From contig NC_053121.1 of assembly GCF_010015445.1 (NCBI RefSeq), positions 24,832,434-24,896,433 on the forward strand: DNA of 64,000 nt, written 5' to 3'. Positions 47,201-59,245 of this stretch are shown in pieces (positions within the stretch are counted from its first letter, which is position 1; every line of letters begins with the position of its first letter). Source of the DNA: Perca fluviatilis (lineage: Eukaryota > Chordata > Actinopteri > Perciformes > Percidae). The notes under the pieces were generated by a model. That model was not told the origin of the DNA. It saw only the letters and a program-made list of their open reading frames with translations, and searched no databases. The translations under genes and the position numbers were made by a program.

Positions 47201-50200
47201 CTCTTCAACATTGCGTGGAAGTCTGGGACAGTGCCAAAGGAGTGGCAGACCGGGGTGGTGGTTCCCCTTTTTAAAAAGGGGGACCAGAGGGTGTGTGCCA
47301 ATTACAGGGGTATCACACTTCTCAGCCTCCCTGGTAAAGTCTACTCCAAGGTGCTGGAAAGGAGGGTTCGGCCAATAGTCGAACCTCAGATTGAAGAGGA
47401 ACAATGCGGATTCCGTCCTGGTCGTGGAACAACGGACCAGCTCTTCACTCTCGCAAGGATCCTGGAGGGAGCCTGGGAGTATGCCCAACCGGTCTACATG
47501 TGTTTTCATGGATCTGGAAAAGGCGTATGACCGGGTCCCCCGGGAGATACTGTGGGAGGTGCTGCGGGAGTATGGGGTGAGGGATATCGAGGCGTAGTTG
47601 GGGTGGGGAGGGGTTGCGTTTCGGTGGGCTGGGGATCTCATCGCTGCTCTTTGCAGATGATGTGGTCCTGATGGCATCATCGGCCTGCGACCTTCAGCAC
47701 TCACTGGATCGGTTCGCAGCCGAGAGTGAAGCGGTTGGGATGAGGATCAGCACCTCTAAATCTGAGGCCATGGTTCTCAGCAGGAAACCGATGGAATGCC
47801 TTCTCCAGGTAGGGAATGAGTCAAGTACCTTGGGGTTTTGCTCGCGAGTGAGGGGACAATGGAGCAGGAGATTGGTCGGAGAATCGGCGCAGCGGGTGCG
47901 GTATTACATTCAATCTATCGCACCGTTGTGACGAAAAGAGAGCTGAGCCAGAAGGCAAAGCTCTGTTACGTCGATTGCTGGTCTTTGCTCCTCACCTCAC
48001 CTATGGTCATGAAGGCTGGGTCAGACGAAAGAACGAGATCCAGGGTACAAGCGGCTGAAATGGGTTTCCTCAGGAGGGTGGCGGCGTCTTCCTTAGAGAT
48101 AGGGTGAGAAGCTCAGTCATCCGTGAGGAGCTCGGAGTAGAGCCGCTGCTCCTTCCGGCCGAAGGAGCCAGTTGAGGTGGTTCGGGCATCTGGTAAGGAT
48201 GCCCCCTGGGCGCCTCCCTAGGGAGGTGTTCCAGGCACGTCCAGCTGGGAGGAGGCCTCGGGGAAGACCCAGGACTAGGTGGAGGGATTATATCTCCAAC
48301 CTGGCCTGGGAACGCCTTGGGATCCCCCAGTCGGAGCTGGTTAATGTTGCTCGGGAAAGGGAAGTTTGGGGTCCCCTGCTGGAGCTGGTCCCCTGCTGGA
48401 GCTGCTCCCCCCGCGACCCCACACCGGATAAGCGGACGAAGATGGATGGATGTAAAATATCCTACCTCCATTACATATCTCTGTCACAAGTGTTTGGTAA
48501 CCACATTTCAGGGATCATTGCAAAACATTTGTGAGAGATAAACAAGAATATCAGCAAATAAATCGATATTTGAATTTTTTACTCCCTAATATCTGCACCG
48601 GCCCAGAAAATCCAGTATTGGTCGGGCTCTAAAATGTAATGATGCTTTCACTTGTGTCAGACAGAAAATGTCACACATATCGTCTGGGTGGCGTTTTTTG
48701 ATGTCTCAGTCACACGCATAGAAGCTTGTGTCCGTATAATAATCAAATGTGATTTAAATTGGTTACAGATAGCGGCAGCAGTGCTCCGAGTGCAGAGACT
48801 CCAGTGTCTCTCAGTCGCTCTGCTCTATCCAGTAAGGAGGCCGAAGCTACAGGCAGCTCCTTCCCACGGCTGAGGAGAGGACGACGGCGAGCTGATGAGG
48901 CTCGACTCGACCTCTGGGGCTTTGCAACACCTTCCCCTCCACCCCCGCAAATGCCTCCTCCCCCAGTTTCCCCGTCACCCCCCGTGACTCCCACCCAACC
49001 CATTCGCCGTCCGAGAGGGAGGCCTCGCTCAAACCCCCTGCCTGAGCGAGTGATTCAGGGCAAGGGCAAGACAGCCAGTGCAGAGGGTGACATGCCTGCC
49101 CCCAAGAAACGCCGGCGATGTCGTAGCAAAAAGTATCAGACTGGGGAATACATCACTGAGAAAGACAAGCTGGAAGATGGAGAGCACCTTGAAGAATCTG
49201 AATCCCTGAGACAGAACCGCAGAGTCCCAGCAGGTACGCAGTTTCTCTCCCGAGATCAGTCAAGTTTTCAATTAACTGTTTCCAGCCCAAGTTTTAATCA
49301 AAAGTGCAGCTGTTAGTTACAGATGTGGTAAAAACAATTTATAAAGTTATGGTATGGATCTTTGATACTTTGAGTGTAGCATTTTTATTACTGTATTTTT
49401 ATACAACCCAGGCGATTGAGTAACTGATTGATGGAAGGTTTGATTAGGGCTGCAACGATTAATTTATAGTTAATTGACAGTAATTGAATCGCAGTCTATT
49501 TTGATAGTTGATTAAACGTTTAAGCAATTTGTTAAGCAACAATGCTTTTCTCTTTTTTATATTATTTTAGACTGAATATCTTTTGGTTGTTCAGACAAAA
49601 TAAGATAACTTGGATCCCTAGAAATGATTAAGGACATTTTAAACAATTAATTGATTAATTGTGAAAATAATCAGCAGATTAAATGCTAATGGGCATTATT
49701 GTTGGTTGCGGCTTTTAATAATCAAATCATTGTTTTGGCTCTCACCAAACATAAGTTGGTACAGTCACACAAATAAGCCGTTTTGTTTTAATAGCATTAT
49801 ACATGAATCCTTCTTTTGGCTTCTGACCAGACTAAATGCCAAAACCTTTGGCCATGCTGGCTTGTAATGGGCATTTGTCATAATTTCTGACGTTTCATAG
49901 GCGACGAGGGATAATTCATTCTTTAAAAAAATTAATCCGATACATGAATCTGGACTGAAAATACATAGGTTTCAGACCTCATCCAGTCTGTGACAATTTT
50001 TTTTTTTTGCTACATTTTCTCTTTAGAAATGTCTGTCCAGAACAGCAGCGGCATCATTTTATGATTTAATCGATTCAGTCCACCTGTTTTAACAAATTGG
50101 AAATAACTAAATGACCAATTACTATCAAGTTTGACGGGTGTATAGTAACTGTTAGGAATGTGTGAATATAAAATAAAATAAAATACATGGTTATATTTTT

Positions 50201-53200
50201 ACCCTCGCTATTTTACCTAAATATACTAATTATCTTCTGATCAGCAAGGGTGGTGAGATCAGATGTCCTGATACATAAAAACATTGGTTTAGAAATTAAA
50301 GACAAATGGGGCGATCCCTGGCTCACCCAGTAAGGTGCGCCCCATGTAGGCTGAGGCCTTTGCAGCGGCCCAGGTTTGAATCCGACCTGCGGCCCTTTGC
50401 TGCGTGTCATCCCCCATCTCTCTCCCACCTTTCCTGTCTATCCACTGTCACTCTGAAATAAAGGGAAAATAGCCCGAAAAAAATAAAAATAAAAAAAAGA
50501 TTCAGAATTGACCATAAGAAAGCTTAGCTCGGGGTTTCTACAGTTAAAACTTATTAAATAGACATGGGCAAATAAATTTTATGAGGATGTACATCTTCGT
50601 AAAAGGTACATAGGAAAAGCATTTTATAAAACATAAGACAATGGACAAATACAAAATATTGTAGTATACACTGTCAACCAACACCAAAGATTATGAAGAC
50701 AGTATATGCAATTTGCAGTTTATATTCTTGAGGTGGAGACTGTGTGTTTGTCCACGTCAGGCACCTGTTGATGTGAATAAGATACATATTTGGAGAATAT
50801 ACAGAAATTTGTCAAACCTGAGCACAAGATTGCAAAAAGCAGAGCAGAGTAGCTCATAGACTTGGCTAAACCAAGGGCCATCGGTTAAGGAAGTATCATG
50901 CTGTCTGATGTCGACACAAAACAGCACCTAAAATATGCCATGCTCTATGTTCGGCTTGGCAGAGGAGCAAAAGCATGAAGCTGCTCCATAACTGCATCGA
51001 TACATCAAAGATGAGATGGCTGATGTTGAAATATTAAGATTGTTTGCGGGTTTTTCGCTGTGTTCATCTGTGTGGTACCACTCTGCATAACCTCCAGTTA
51101 CATTCATCATTACAGAGCCACAGGCGCATCAGTGTCCGAGTCCCACCGCCTGCAGTCCAGAGCCTCCTCCACGGAGACCCTCGTTCACTCGCTCGGGGTC
51201 GGTCCGCTACCAGGAGAGTGAGGTATCTCCAGAGTTCAATGACAAGCCTTCAGGGAAGAGGAAGTTCAAAAGCAAGCACTTGAGTGACAACGAGGAGCAA
51301 AAGGTAAGACGCTTGCTGAGGCTGCTTGTTGGATTACAGTACATTTCAAACCACACAGGGTTGATGGGAATAAAATACAGTGTGGCATTAATATATTAGC
51401 TTACAGTGCCCCCCTGTGGCTAGATAAATACTAGGTTTGTCACATTTATGATGGCAGCTGGTTTCATACTGCACTGGAACCCTTTACCTTAACTTGGCAA
51501 TGCATTACAAGAGATTCCATTTCACACACTGCTCTAATCAATAAATTCGTATTTTAGATTAAGACCAAACGCAGCAGCTTGGGCAAGCGCGCTGCCTCAC
51601 TCGCCCTGGATGATGGTGGTGCTATTGTAAAAAGACCAGAAAGCCCCCCACCCACTCCAAAAAGTTTGCCGTCATCTCCTTCCAATAAGAGAGGCTCATT
51701 GGGGAGATGCAACGGCTCAGACTCTCCACCAAAAAGGGCTGTTCCTCCGGAGGTTCGGCGGCTGATTGTCAATAAAAATGCCGGGGAGACTTTGCTACAA
51801 CGTGCTGCACGCTTGGGCTATCAAGTAAAATTCACCTGTTCACTTGTAATATTGCTAACATGAATTTAACTCCAGATTACAGTGTACCTCTTTGAATCCT
51901 AATGTGACACAGTTTCTGTGCTACTTCTGTTCTGCAGGATGTAGTTCAGTACTGTCTTGAAAAGGACGTCAGGGAGGTGAATCGGCGCGATAATGCCGGT
52001 TACACAGCTCTCCATGAGGCGTCCTCTCGAGGCTGGACTCAGATTGTCCAGATGCTGCTAAAACACAGCGCTGACGTCAACTGTAGCGCCCAGGATGGGA
52101 CACGGTGAGGCTTCATGCTGCATGATTAACTGTTGTGGTTCTAATTAGTTGAATCTATGGAAATTACAATATCTTATATTAGTAGTATAAGTAAGTATTA
52201 TAATGTTTGACAAATTACAGCATGGGGGTTATTTCTTGACATTCGCAAACAGCATGTGTAACAAAATAATCTCAGTTTAAAGGTCCACACTTTAGAACCA
52301 TCTGTCACATCTCAGCCTTTGTTGAGCCTGCTAAAATGTCGAGTGGTTGGGTATGAGTCATATTCATTCATATAGTGGACATATATATTGCATTTGTTAC
52401 AAAGTTTTTTTTTTTAATGGAGTAATGCATATTTTGTGGTTAAAAATGTCAGTAATACTCAAAAATCGTCTCGTTGTTACATTCACTCCTGAAAATGTAC
52501 ACCCTCTGCAGGTGTTGGGAGCAGTAATGACATAGTAGTGACATACTCACTTACAAGTTGTAATACTTCCTGTCACCTGTCGAAGCATATTTGTCTCTAT
52601 ATAGCAGTTCCACGAGTTGTAATTAATCACAGGAAATATTTGTTTTACTGTCCAACACATCTGATACTCCATATACAACATGTTTGCTGACAGATTAAGG
52701 TGTGTTCTAAAATTGTGAAAAAAAATGTAATGTCCGCAACACTGCTTTAAACTCCCATATTTAATACATAAGCAACGTTTCGACCCTGCTGGGTCTTCAG
52801 GCAAAAATTGTTTGTTCTGTTCTAAAATTGTTCAATCCCTGATAGGCATTTGTGTTATGTTTGTTCTTTCTTTAGGCCTCTTCACGATGCAGTAGCGAGT
52901 GATAACCTTCCTATAGTCTGGTTGCTCCTGAACCACGGTGCAGACCCGACTCTGGCCACCTACTCTGGACACACTCCAGTCAAACTGGCACATAGCCCGA
53001 ACATGAAGACCTTCCTCACAGGTAGGTCACCCTTTTTTATCAGCCTCCCTCTCCATCAGCAGAACTAGTTTTGGATAAATGGATAAAGTGTTAGAATGCT
53101 GTTTTACCTCAGACTAAATACATTTTTTCCCATCATCAACAAACGCTTAACACCAGACGTGTATAAACTATATACTAGAGACCCAGACTTGAGTAAAAGT

Positions 53201-56200
53201 ACAAGTGCTCTATCAAAAAAGTGACTTAAGTAGAAGTACTCTTTAAGCAACACACAGTAGAAGTACTAAAGTATTCAACATTATTTATACTTAAGTATTG
53301 CAAGTAGTTTATTTTAAAATGTACTTCTCAAGTACTGAAAGTAAAAGTACAAGTATTGTGTTATTTAGTTATTAAAGAAAGCAGTCAAAAGTTTGAATAT
53401 CATATCGTTTATATTATTTCAAATATTTAGCCTAAGGCTGTAGCCAAAGGAATTAACAAATTATTAAATATATTATATTAAAGGTCCCATGGCATGAAAA
53501 TTTCACTTTATGAGGTTTTTTAACATTAATATGAGTTCCCCCAGCCTGTCTATGGTCCCCCAGTGGCTAGAAATGGTGATAGGTGTAAACCGAGCCCTGA
53601 GTATCCTGCTCTGCCTTTGAGAAAATGAAAGCTCAGATGAGCCGTTTTGGAATCTGCTTGTTATGAGGTCATAACAAGCAAGATTACCTCCCCTTTCTCT
53701 GCTTTGCCCGCCCAGAGAATTTGGCCAACCCATGAGAGAGAGACATCATGGCTTTCAAACGAGAAAAGTGGCAGTTGGTCAAGGCCACACCCCCACCATC
53801 CACCTTGCCACTCCCACTCTCCTCCTCAATAGCTTCAGACACAGAAATGGCACATACTAAGGAAAGCTCATTGTAGAACTGGCTCTAGTGGCTGTAGTTC
53901 TGCACCAAAGCTTAATTTCGGGAAAGAGACTTCAGATATAGTATTAGGGGACCACTAAGGTCTATATAAAAGCATCCAAAGAGCACCATGTCATGGGACC
54001 TTTAAAAATAACAAATATTAGCAAATACTGAAATAAAATGTACAATTATCACACTGTGCAAGTAAAATGAACATCCTCTCCAGCACAGTAACAACTAAAG
54101 CCCCAAAAAATGTATCACACACTAGCTAGCTAATAACATGTGATGAACAGGAAAGTTAGCAAGTTAGCAAAATACAGATAATAGCAGCTTCTCATCACAG
54201 GGACAAACGGTTAACATTCAGTACTCACTGCAGACTGAAACAACTCAGGAATAGCTTACTCTGCTGCAACAATAGCTAAATAGAAAGAGTACAAACTTAC
54301 ATCGTCTCTGACTTCTGAACGGGCAACTGTGATGAAAAGAAACACAACGCGATCTCTGGGATTTCTTACGTAAATTAGCGTACGTACCTAACTTAGCCGT
54401 AACTACACATACTGTAGTCTCTGTAGCGTGAGGAATTCACAACAGTAACGAGTAACTATGCAGCACATAAAAAATTTATCAGAGTAAAAGTATTTCATTC
54501 ATCGAAAATATGTACTCAAGTAAAAGTGGAAGTAGGAGAAAAAAATAATACTCCAGTAGAGTACAGATACAGCCTTTTAGTACTTAAGTAGAGTAATGAA
54601 GTAGTTCTACTTCGTTACTATACAGCTCTGCTTAAGACATAATAATCAACACAAGGGCTATAATAAAGCTAATTGTGTGGTTGACCCCACTTGGCTGTCA
54701 TTGGCTATAGTTTTCTTAGTGAGCCAAGATGGAGGAGACATTAATTGTTGCTGTGTCTAACCTGCTGGTATTGTATGATATTGGCCATAAAAAAAGAAAT
54801 ACAATACAAACTGCCCCACAAGAGAGATTCAGACTGGCTATCATTTTCTGCTCTTCACTATACATTTTCCCATCACAAAATCCAACAACCACAACAACAC
54901 AAACAGACTACAAACCAGAAAACTGATTTCTGTGCGCGTCACATCCTGTACTGCCCACATTCGGCAGGCGATGGTCACCTGCCTGTATTTTACACATGTG
55001 TGACGGTGCCCTTATCCCTTTTTAAAAAATGATCTGCTAATGTTTAATCAGTAAAAAGTTACAGTTAAGAGAGCAGATGACTTGAATAATAACAGTCCGT
55101 AAGACTTCAGTTTTGTCAGGAGTGTCATTGTGGTGCAAAAACAGCCCATGTCAGTTGAAATAAAGCTTTCATTGAAGAAAAACATGCATTTTGTGTGGTA
55201 AAAGCTTCCAATGATTTCGCAATTATTGGTCATTAAGAAGGCCAATGATTGTTTAAGGGAAATGTTTTAAATTTGCTTCCCTGTGATCAATCTTGTTCCA
55301 TAACTGAGCCTGACAAAGCGATTTATTACACCTCTGGCTTCCTGGGAAACTTCTGACATGCATGACTTTTGCTTGTCACATGTCTTTAGCGTTTGTTTTA
55401 ATTTTCACATCACTGTTGATGGTGTTGACCAGTTTTTAAGGATATTTCCTAATAAAGTGAGAAAACATGTTGTTTCTTTCACTATCGACTTGGCTGCTGT
55501 ATCAGTGTTTAGTGGAGTGTGGACCTCATGCGTCTCTGGTATATAGAGAGACGAAGGCTCAGTAGCTAATGCAGCCACACACTCATACAGCTCTGATCCC
55601 ACGGACGGACACAAACTGGGCCGTATCGCAACACAAACTACAACTTAAGTTAATTTGCTGATACTTAGTACTGATTTTTGTATCTATGTCTATTATTTTG
55701 TTCCGACAGCCATTCCAGTTATTCCATTCTATGTTTTGCTTAGTCCTTACAAGCATTGATGTGACGCCCTGTCATATTTTCATGGATTTACACATAATGC
55801 AGCTCAAGCAGTGATGACATATAAACCGGTCAAAATATAACACACTGTTTTTCTTTTTATTTCCCTAGAATATTTTACAGACCTGGAAGGCCGCAAAGAA
55901 CAGGATCTCAGTTTTCCCTGGGATTTCTACAGTAGCTCCCTGTTTGGTAAGAAACCTTGAAATGGTGTCTGGGTCCGTTTTTTTTCTGTCTGCCAATCCA
56001 TCATTCCACTGATCAATCAAATATTGCTGTTCCTTCGCCAGTCGGGAGGAAGACGATTTGAGGCTTGTTGCAGCGATGAGCAGGTATCCGGAGGGAAATG
56101 ATTCTAGTTAGTAGGCTGGCCTCAGGCTCGGCCACTGGGACGTGGAGGGGTGTTAGCCTTGTGTACCAGCATCGCTGTGGTGTTGTAAACAGCCACAGGG

Positions 56201-59143
56201 AGCCAGTCATCCAGTGGAGGATAAACAGGATTAAAGATGCATGGAAGAACTAAGGAAGACTAAAGAGAAAGTGTACTGTAGCTTTCTGGATAAACTGTAG
56301 AGACAAAAATATGTTGGTAATGTAACTATAACATTTTTTATTTGCCCCCCCCCTCTCCCCCCATCAAGGATTATAATGAAGAAAAAAAGACCAAGTTTCC
56401 ACCAAAGTACATTCAACTTTTATCACCACTCTGCTAGTGGTGATAAAGTGTATATACAGAATCTTATACTTGTCGTTGGTTTGTGCAAATTATGTGTAGA
56501 GCAATGTTCTACGACAGGTTTAAATCATTCAACTTGTTAATTATTCTCAATTTTTGTGTTAAAAATATACATTTCTCCAAGGGACATGATGTGAGTTAAC
56601 ACATTTGAAATCATCCATAGTACGGTCTGCATGTTCAATTAAGCCAATTCTTTCCTCCCTGATGATAGTCTTTATTATTATAATGTTTGTTAATGTTATA
56701 GACATTTCTGTTAGATATGTATGGTTTCTTAATCATTGAATCGGTCTCCGTTATGTTAGTTCTGGTGATGACCTCTCAGTGATGTGAGATATGGAGGATA
56801 GTTTATCTGGCTTTAGGAGCCATTGTGCCATTCACTATTGAGAAAAAGCCTTGCAAACTTGAAGCAAGATAGTCCCATCACAGAAAACATGAATCTTTGT
56901 CAAAGTATCTGTTTCTTTATATCAAACTTTTTATATTAGTAAATACATTGAATTACACTCTGCTTACACTTAAATGAAAAAAACCAACAGTCCACCAGTA
57001 AATAATCCTTCAAAATGTAACTACACGTCGCGGCGACGCACGTCTCTCGGCCGTGGCTCGGTAGCGTTGCATTCCCCCCTAATTCTCAAAGAAAGCTGGC
57101 TTGCCCAGGGCCAGGCCAGCTCAGCGGCGTCTTTCTCCCGTCGCGTTCCGCTGTCTCTCCTACCTACACCGGCGCCGCACCCTGTCCCTTCGCCCCGTCC
57201 TACCTGCATGCTCAGTGCTGCTGCACATGAGGAGAGAGCACAGAGGAGAGGGCGGGGCTGTTCCTCACTCACACAACAGAAGAGAGAGGGGACTGTTTCG
57301 GCGGCTACAGGAGAGAAATACATGGCGTGCTGGCTGGACAATACTGGCAACTTTATTTTACAGAAAGTCGCTGTCTTTTCTACAGAAAGTCGCCAGATTT
57401 GTCGCTAGTCGCTTTTGTGAAAAAAAGTCGCTAAATTGGCAACACCGCCCACACACACTGGCTCGACGCACACACCAGCACACGAGTATAAAAATCAGAC
57501 CACTTACGTAGGCTACGGTGAAAGCTCCGAACTTCCTGTCGAAAGCACACTGTTTGTGTTTAATCCAGGATCTGACTTAATTATTTTTTTTAGACTGAAG
57601 GCATTTAATGGTCAAAATATTATTAATAAATATTCGAATATATTCTAATATTAATATAAAAACGAACGATGATTTTTGGGCAAAAGTCAAAGCCCTAATG
57701 TGTCTTGTAAACATAATTTTCCTATCCTTGTCTCTGTATAAGGTTTAATTAACTTCAAGCTGCAACTGACATCATTAAGTTTGTGTTCCTTTAACTGATC
57801 ACAGCGTCACCAGCAGTCAGTCATAATGTGTTATGGGTGTTGTGAATAGACTGTCCACTAGAGAGGGCCCAAACCCCGTGTATCAAAGCAGCTCAGCGTC
57901 AGCGCCGAAACAGCCGGTGTGTCTGCTCCTCATCATCTCACCTCAGTGGACTTTTCTTCACAGAGACTGACCAGGAGCCATGCTGGGACTTCCTGCTGTC
58001 GGAGCAGAACCAGGAGCTGGAGGAGGATGCAACAGGAAGGACTGAGCCGGACTCGGACAAAGATTGCCTTCTGTTTGAGTTCTCCTCCGAGCCTCTCTTA
58101 CCCTGCTATCATGTTCAAGTGTCATTAACCCAGGGGTGAGTTCACACACACATAATTTATTCATTCAGATTATATTCATTGATTCTGTACCGCCCGCAAA
58201 GCGCTACTAAATTTAGCATGTGTCATCTCCGTTTGAATGCAGTTTCACCGTGCTCTTAATATTTATGGGAATAAATGTCAAATAAGCTCTGATGACAGCA
58301 GGTAGTGATGGCTGTGACTCATGGCGTGTTTTCTCTGCCTCCAGTATTTCACAAACGTACAAACAGAGATATTCTGTTGATATTTACACCATGTCCCTTA
58401 ATGATCTACCAGCATCTTCACTGTCACAGTTTGTTTGTACACACACTCGTGTACATTGTAAAAGTACAAGTACAAAAAAGAGAACAAGTATGGGACGATG
58501 AACATGATGATCATTTATGTCATGACGTCTATGTCATGACGTTTAGTCGCTAGTGTGGGTAAAGCGCCAAAAATTCTGGACAATTCCTAATGTTGTGTCT
58601 TTGTTAGACCCTCGCTGCCTGGTAACAACCCATACAGCCAAACAGGACATAAAAGGTCAAAAAGATGAATCTGCACACTGTTTGCTTCATCCACAGTGCC
58701 CCCAGTTTGTGTAGAAGGATTTTTGTTTGTAGTCTCCAAATCGAAGCTGAGACAACCGTGGCAACAGCTGATATGACCTGCCTGCAGTTCCCTTCTCAAA
58801 CTATTTTTTTTCTTACCCTAACCGTTGGCTAATATCAGACATATTTATCTCTTGCAGCTTTTGCAACTGGTTTCTTCTGACAGACGTCCTGAAGCGTCTG
58901 AAGATGTCAGCGCGGATCTTCCGGGCGCGATACCCACACTTGGAGGTGGTGAGTCTGTCCCGTGCTGAGCTCTGGAGACAGGTATCGATCAGCCAGGTGA
59001 GCTCTGCTTTGGCTTCACCTTACAAAGGCCAAAATAAGGAGGAGGAAGATAAGGAAGAGGGACTTGTGGATCTGGTGCGATGTGTCCCAGAGCTGCAGAG
59101 ACTACTGGGCTCCTCCATTCACATCCTGCAAGAGGATGAGGAT

Positions 59144-59174
<31 letters not shown>

Positions 59175-59245
59175 AGGAGGAGGAGGAAGAGGAGGAGGAG
59201 GAGGAGGAGACACTGACAAACACAGGGAAGCCTCGCAGCCGATAG
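41277..59245 (+). CDS. bcorl1: BCL6 corepressor-like 1 (5' end unresolved)
   Basis: Nuclear corepressor of the variant Polycomb complex PRC1.1 type. Exons 41277-41331, 41467-44079, 44370-44502, 48769-49233, 51116-51303, 51558-51824, 51938-52104, 52876-53021, 55869-55946, 57964-58135, 58858-59245 join in phase to 1556 residues. Order: long disordered part with [11 protein letters not shown], CtBP-binding PLDLS (42538-42552), IPGTYVGVA and ISIIDQGE; Lys-rich stretch (43930-44060); AT-hook RRPRGRPR (49005-49028); KYQTGEY; KPSGKRK; the conserved [20 protein letters not shown]; three ankyrin repeats (51938-53021); PUFD domain ([20 protein letters not shown] onward) that in the family binds PCGF1; then 22 Glu and a short basic end. 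PLDLS and PUFD wording fit BCORL1 rather than BCOR. First exon listed begins with the last base of a codon, so an upstream exon with the start is missing; ATG at 41482 is the first in frame. Confidence 0.9.
45590..48452 (+). mobile_element. Rex3-type (RTE clade) non-LTR retrotransposon, broken
   Basis: An AP-endonuclease-like frame (45619-46446) shows [25 protein letters not shown] and [11 protein letters not shown] reverse transcriptase frame (46640-47530) shows [35 protein letters not shown] and [10 protein letters not shown]. The bases at 47243-47262, tggcagaccggggtggtggt, match the published Rex3 reverse-transcriptase primer as I remember it. The motif [15 protein letters not shown] comes in a shifted frame, and the next part, LLFADDVVL (47644-47670), follows after a deletion that removes the segment normally between them. 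The 3' end is a short (GATG)n tail, typical of Rex3. Several frame breaks separate the domains, so it cannot be autonomous. It is inserted in sense in a bcorl1 intron. Confidence 0.9.
48545..48633. mobile_element. End fragment of the 'tcgggctcta' DNA-transposon-like repeat
   Basis: The block aaatcgatatttg ... ggcccagaaaatccagtatt ... tcgggctctaaa resembles the end at 5704-5779 and a common fish repeat. The Rex3 copy just upstream may have inserted into it. Confidence 0.45.
49446..49690 (+). mobile_element. hAT-type repeat ('gggctgcaacgatt')
   Basis: It begins tagggctgcaacgattaatt and continues with gattaaacg and ttaattgattaatt motifs typical of an abundant non-autonomous fish hAT family. The right end is degraded. 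Confidence 0.6.
50309..50485 (+). mobile_element. tRNA-derived SINE
   Basis: A degenerate Pol III box B (ggtttgaatcc, 50371-50381) follows a tRNA-like head; the body gcggccctttgctgcgtgtc, a pyrimidine-rich block and an aataaagggaaaat tail with A-rich end match a common percomorph SINE as I remember it. It cannot fold as a working tRNA. Confidence 0.6.
53157..54640. mobile_element. Teleost repeat rich in AGTAnAAGTA, interrupted by a MITE
   Basis: The left part (53157-53477) and right part (54440-54640) both contain many copies of agtaaaagta and acttaagta, the signature of a common fish element. The central sequence is separated by a nested MITE. Outer limits are approximate. Confidence 0.5.
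53478..54005. mobile_element. TTAA-flanked MITE nested in another repeat
   Basis: The left end ttaaaggtcccatggcatg and the right end catgtcatgggacctttaa are near-perfect inverted repeats with TTAA at both edges, as expected for piggyBac or Kolobok-type target choice. The 520-base interior has no convincing coding sequence. Confidence 0.8.
55947..57963. other. bcorl1 intron with a GC-rich repeat
   Basis: Donor GTAAGA, acceptor ttcacag. It contains a CpG-rich interspersed repeat at about 57006-57460. The remainder is plain AT-rich intron. Confidence 0.55.
57006..57460 (+). mobile_element. CpG-rich interspersed repeat ('agtcgctaaattggcaacac')
   Basis: A GC- and CpG-rich 5' half changes into tandem-like agtcgctg, agtcgccag, agtcgcta units and ends agtcgctaaattggcaacac, which I recognise as a common fish repeat end. 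Open frames of 95-144 codons across it lack any known domain. Confidence 0.45.
59144..59209 (+). repeat. (GAG/GAA)n coding tract, poly-Glu
   Basis: Twenty-two consecutive GAG or GAA codons near the end of bcorl1, mostly GAG with four GAA interruptions, preceded by EDED. Likely length-variable. Confidence 0.9.

Larger units (their letters stand above)
44503..48768. other. bcorl1 intron carrying a Rex3 LINE
   Basis: The intron opens GTGATG and ends ggttacag. It contains a T run of about 19 (44620-44638), about 900 bases of unrecognised sequence, an internally deleted Rex3 (45590-48452) and the end of another repeat (48545-48633). The endonuclease and reverse transcriptase frames here belong to the LINE, not to bcorl1. 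Confidence 0.7.
49234..51115. other. bcorl1 intron with repeats
   Basis: It contains a hAT-type repeat remnant (49446-49690) and a tRNA-derived SINE (50309-50485). Nothing else is recognised. Donor is GTACGC, acceptor tacag. Confidence 0.6.
53022..55868. other. bcorl1 intron with nested repeats
   Basis: The intron holds a composite element (about 53157-54640) with a MITE nested inside (53478-54005). From 54640 to 55868 I see no element or exon. Donor GTAGGT, acceptor ttccctag. Confidence 0.6.

Noticed and set aside
45619..47530. Endonuclease and reverse transcriptase frames as host genes.
   Set aside because: They are parts of a broken Rex3 LINE with a GATG tail and an internal deletion.
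50309..50400. A second tRNA gene suggested by a box B-like motif.
   Set aside because: Acceptor and anticodon stems do not form; the context is a SINE.
56974..57511. Open frames of 136-144 codons in a CpG-rich stretch of a bcorl1 intron.
   Set aside because: The DNA ends in a known repeat motif (agtcgctaaattggcaacac) and the translations look like random basic sequence.
41277..59245. Calling the corepressor gene bcor.
   Set aside because: [28 protein letters not shown] and KYQTGEY are BCORL1 landmarks, and BCOR-specific stretches are absent.
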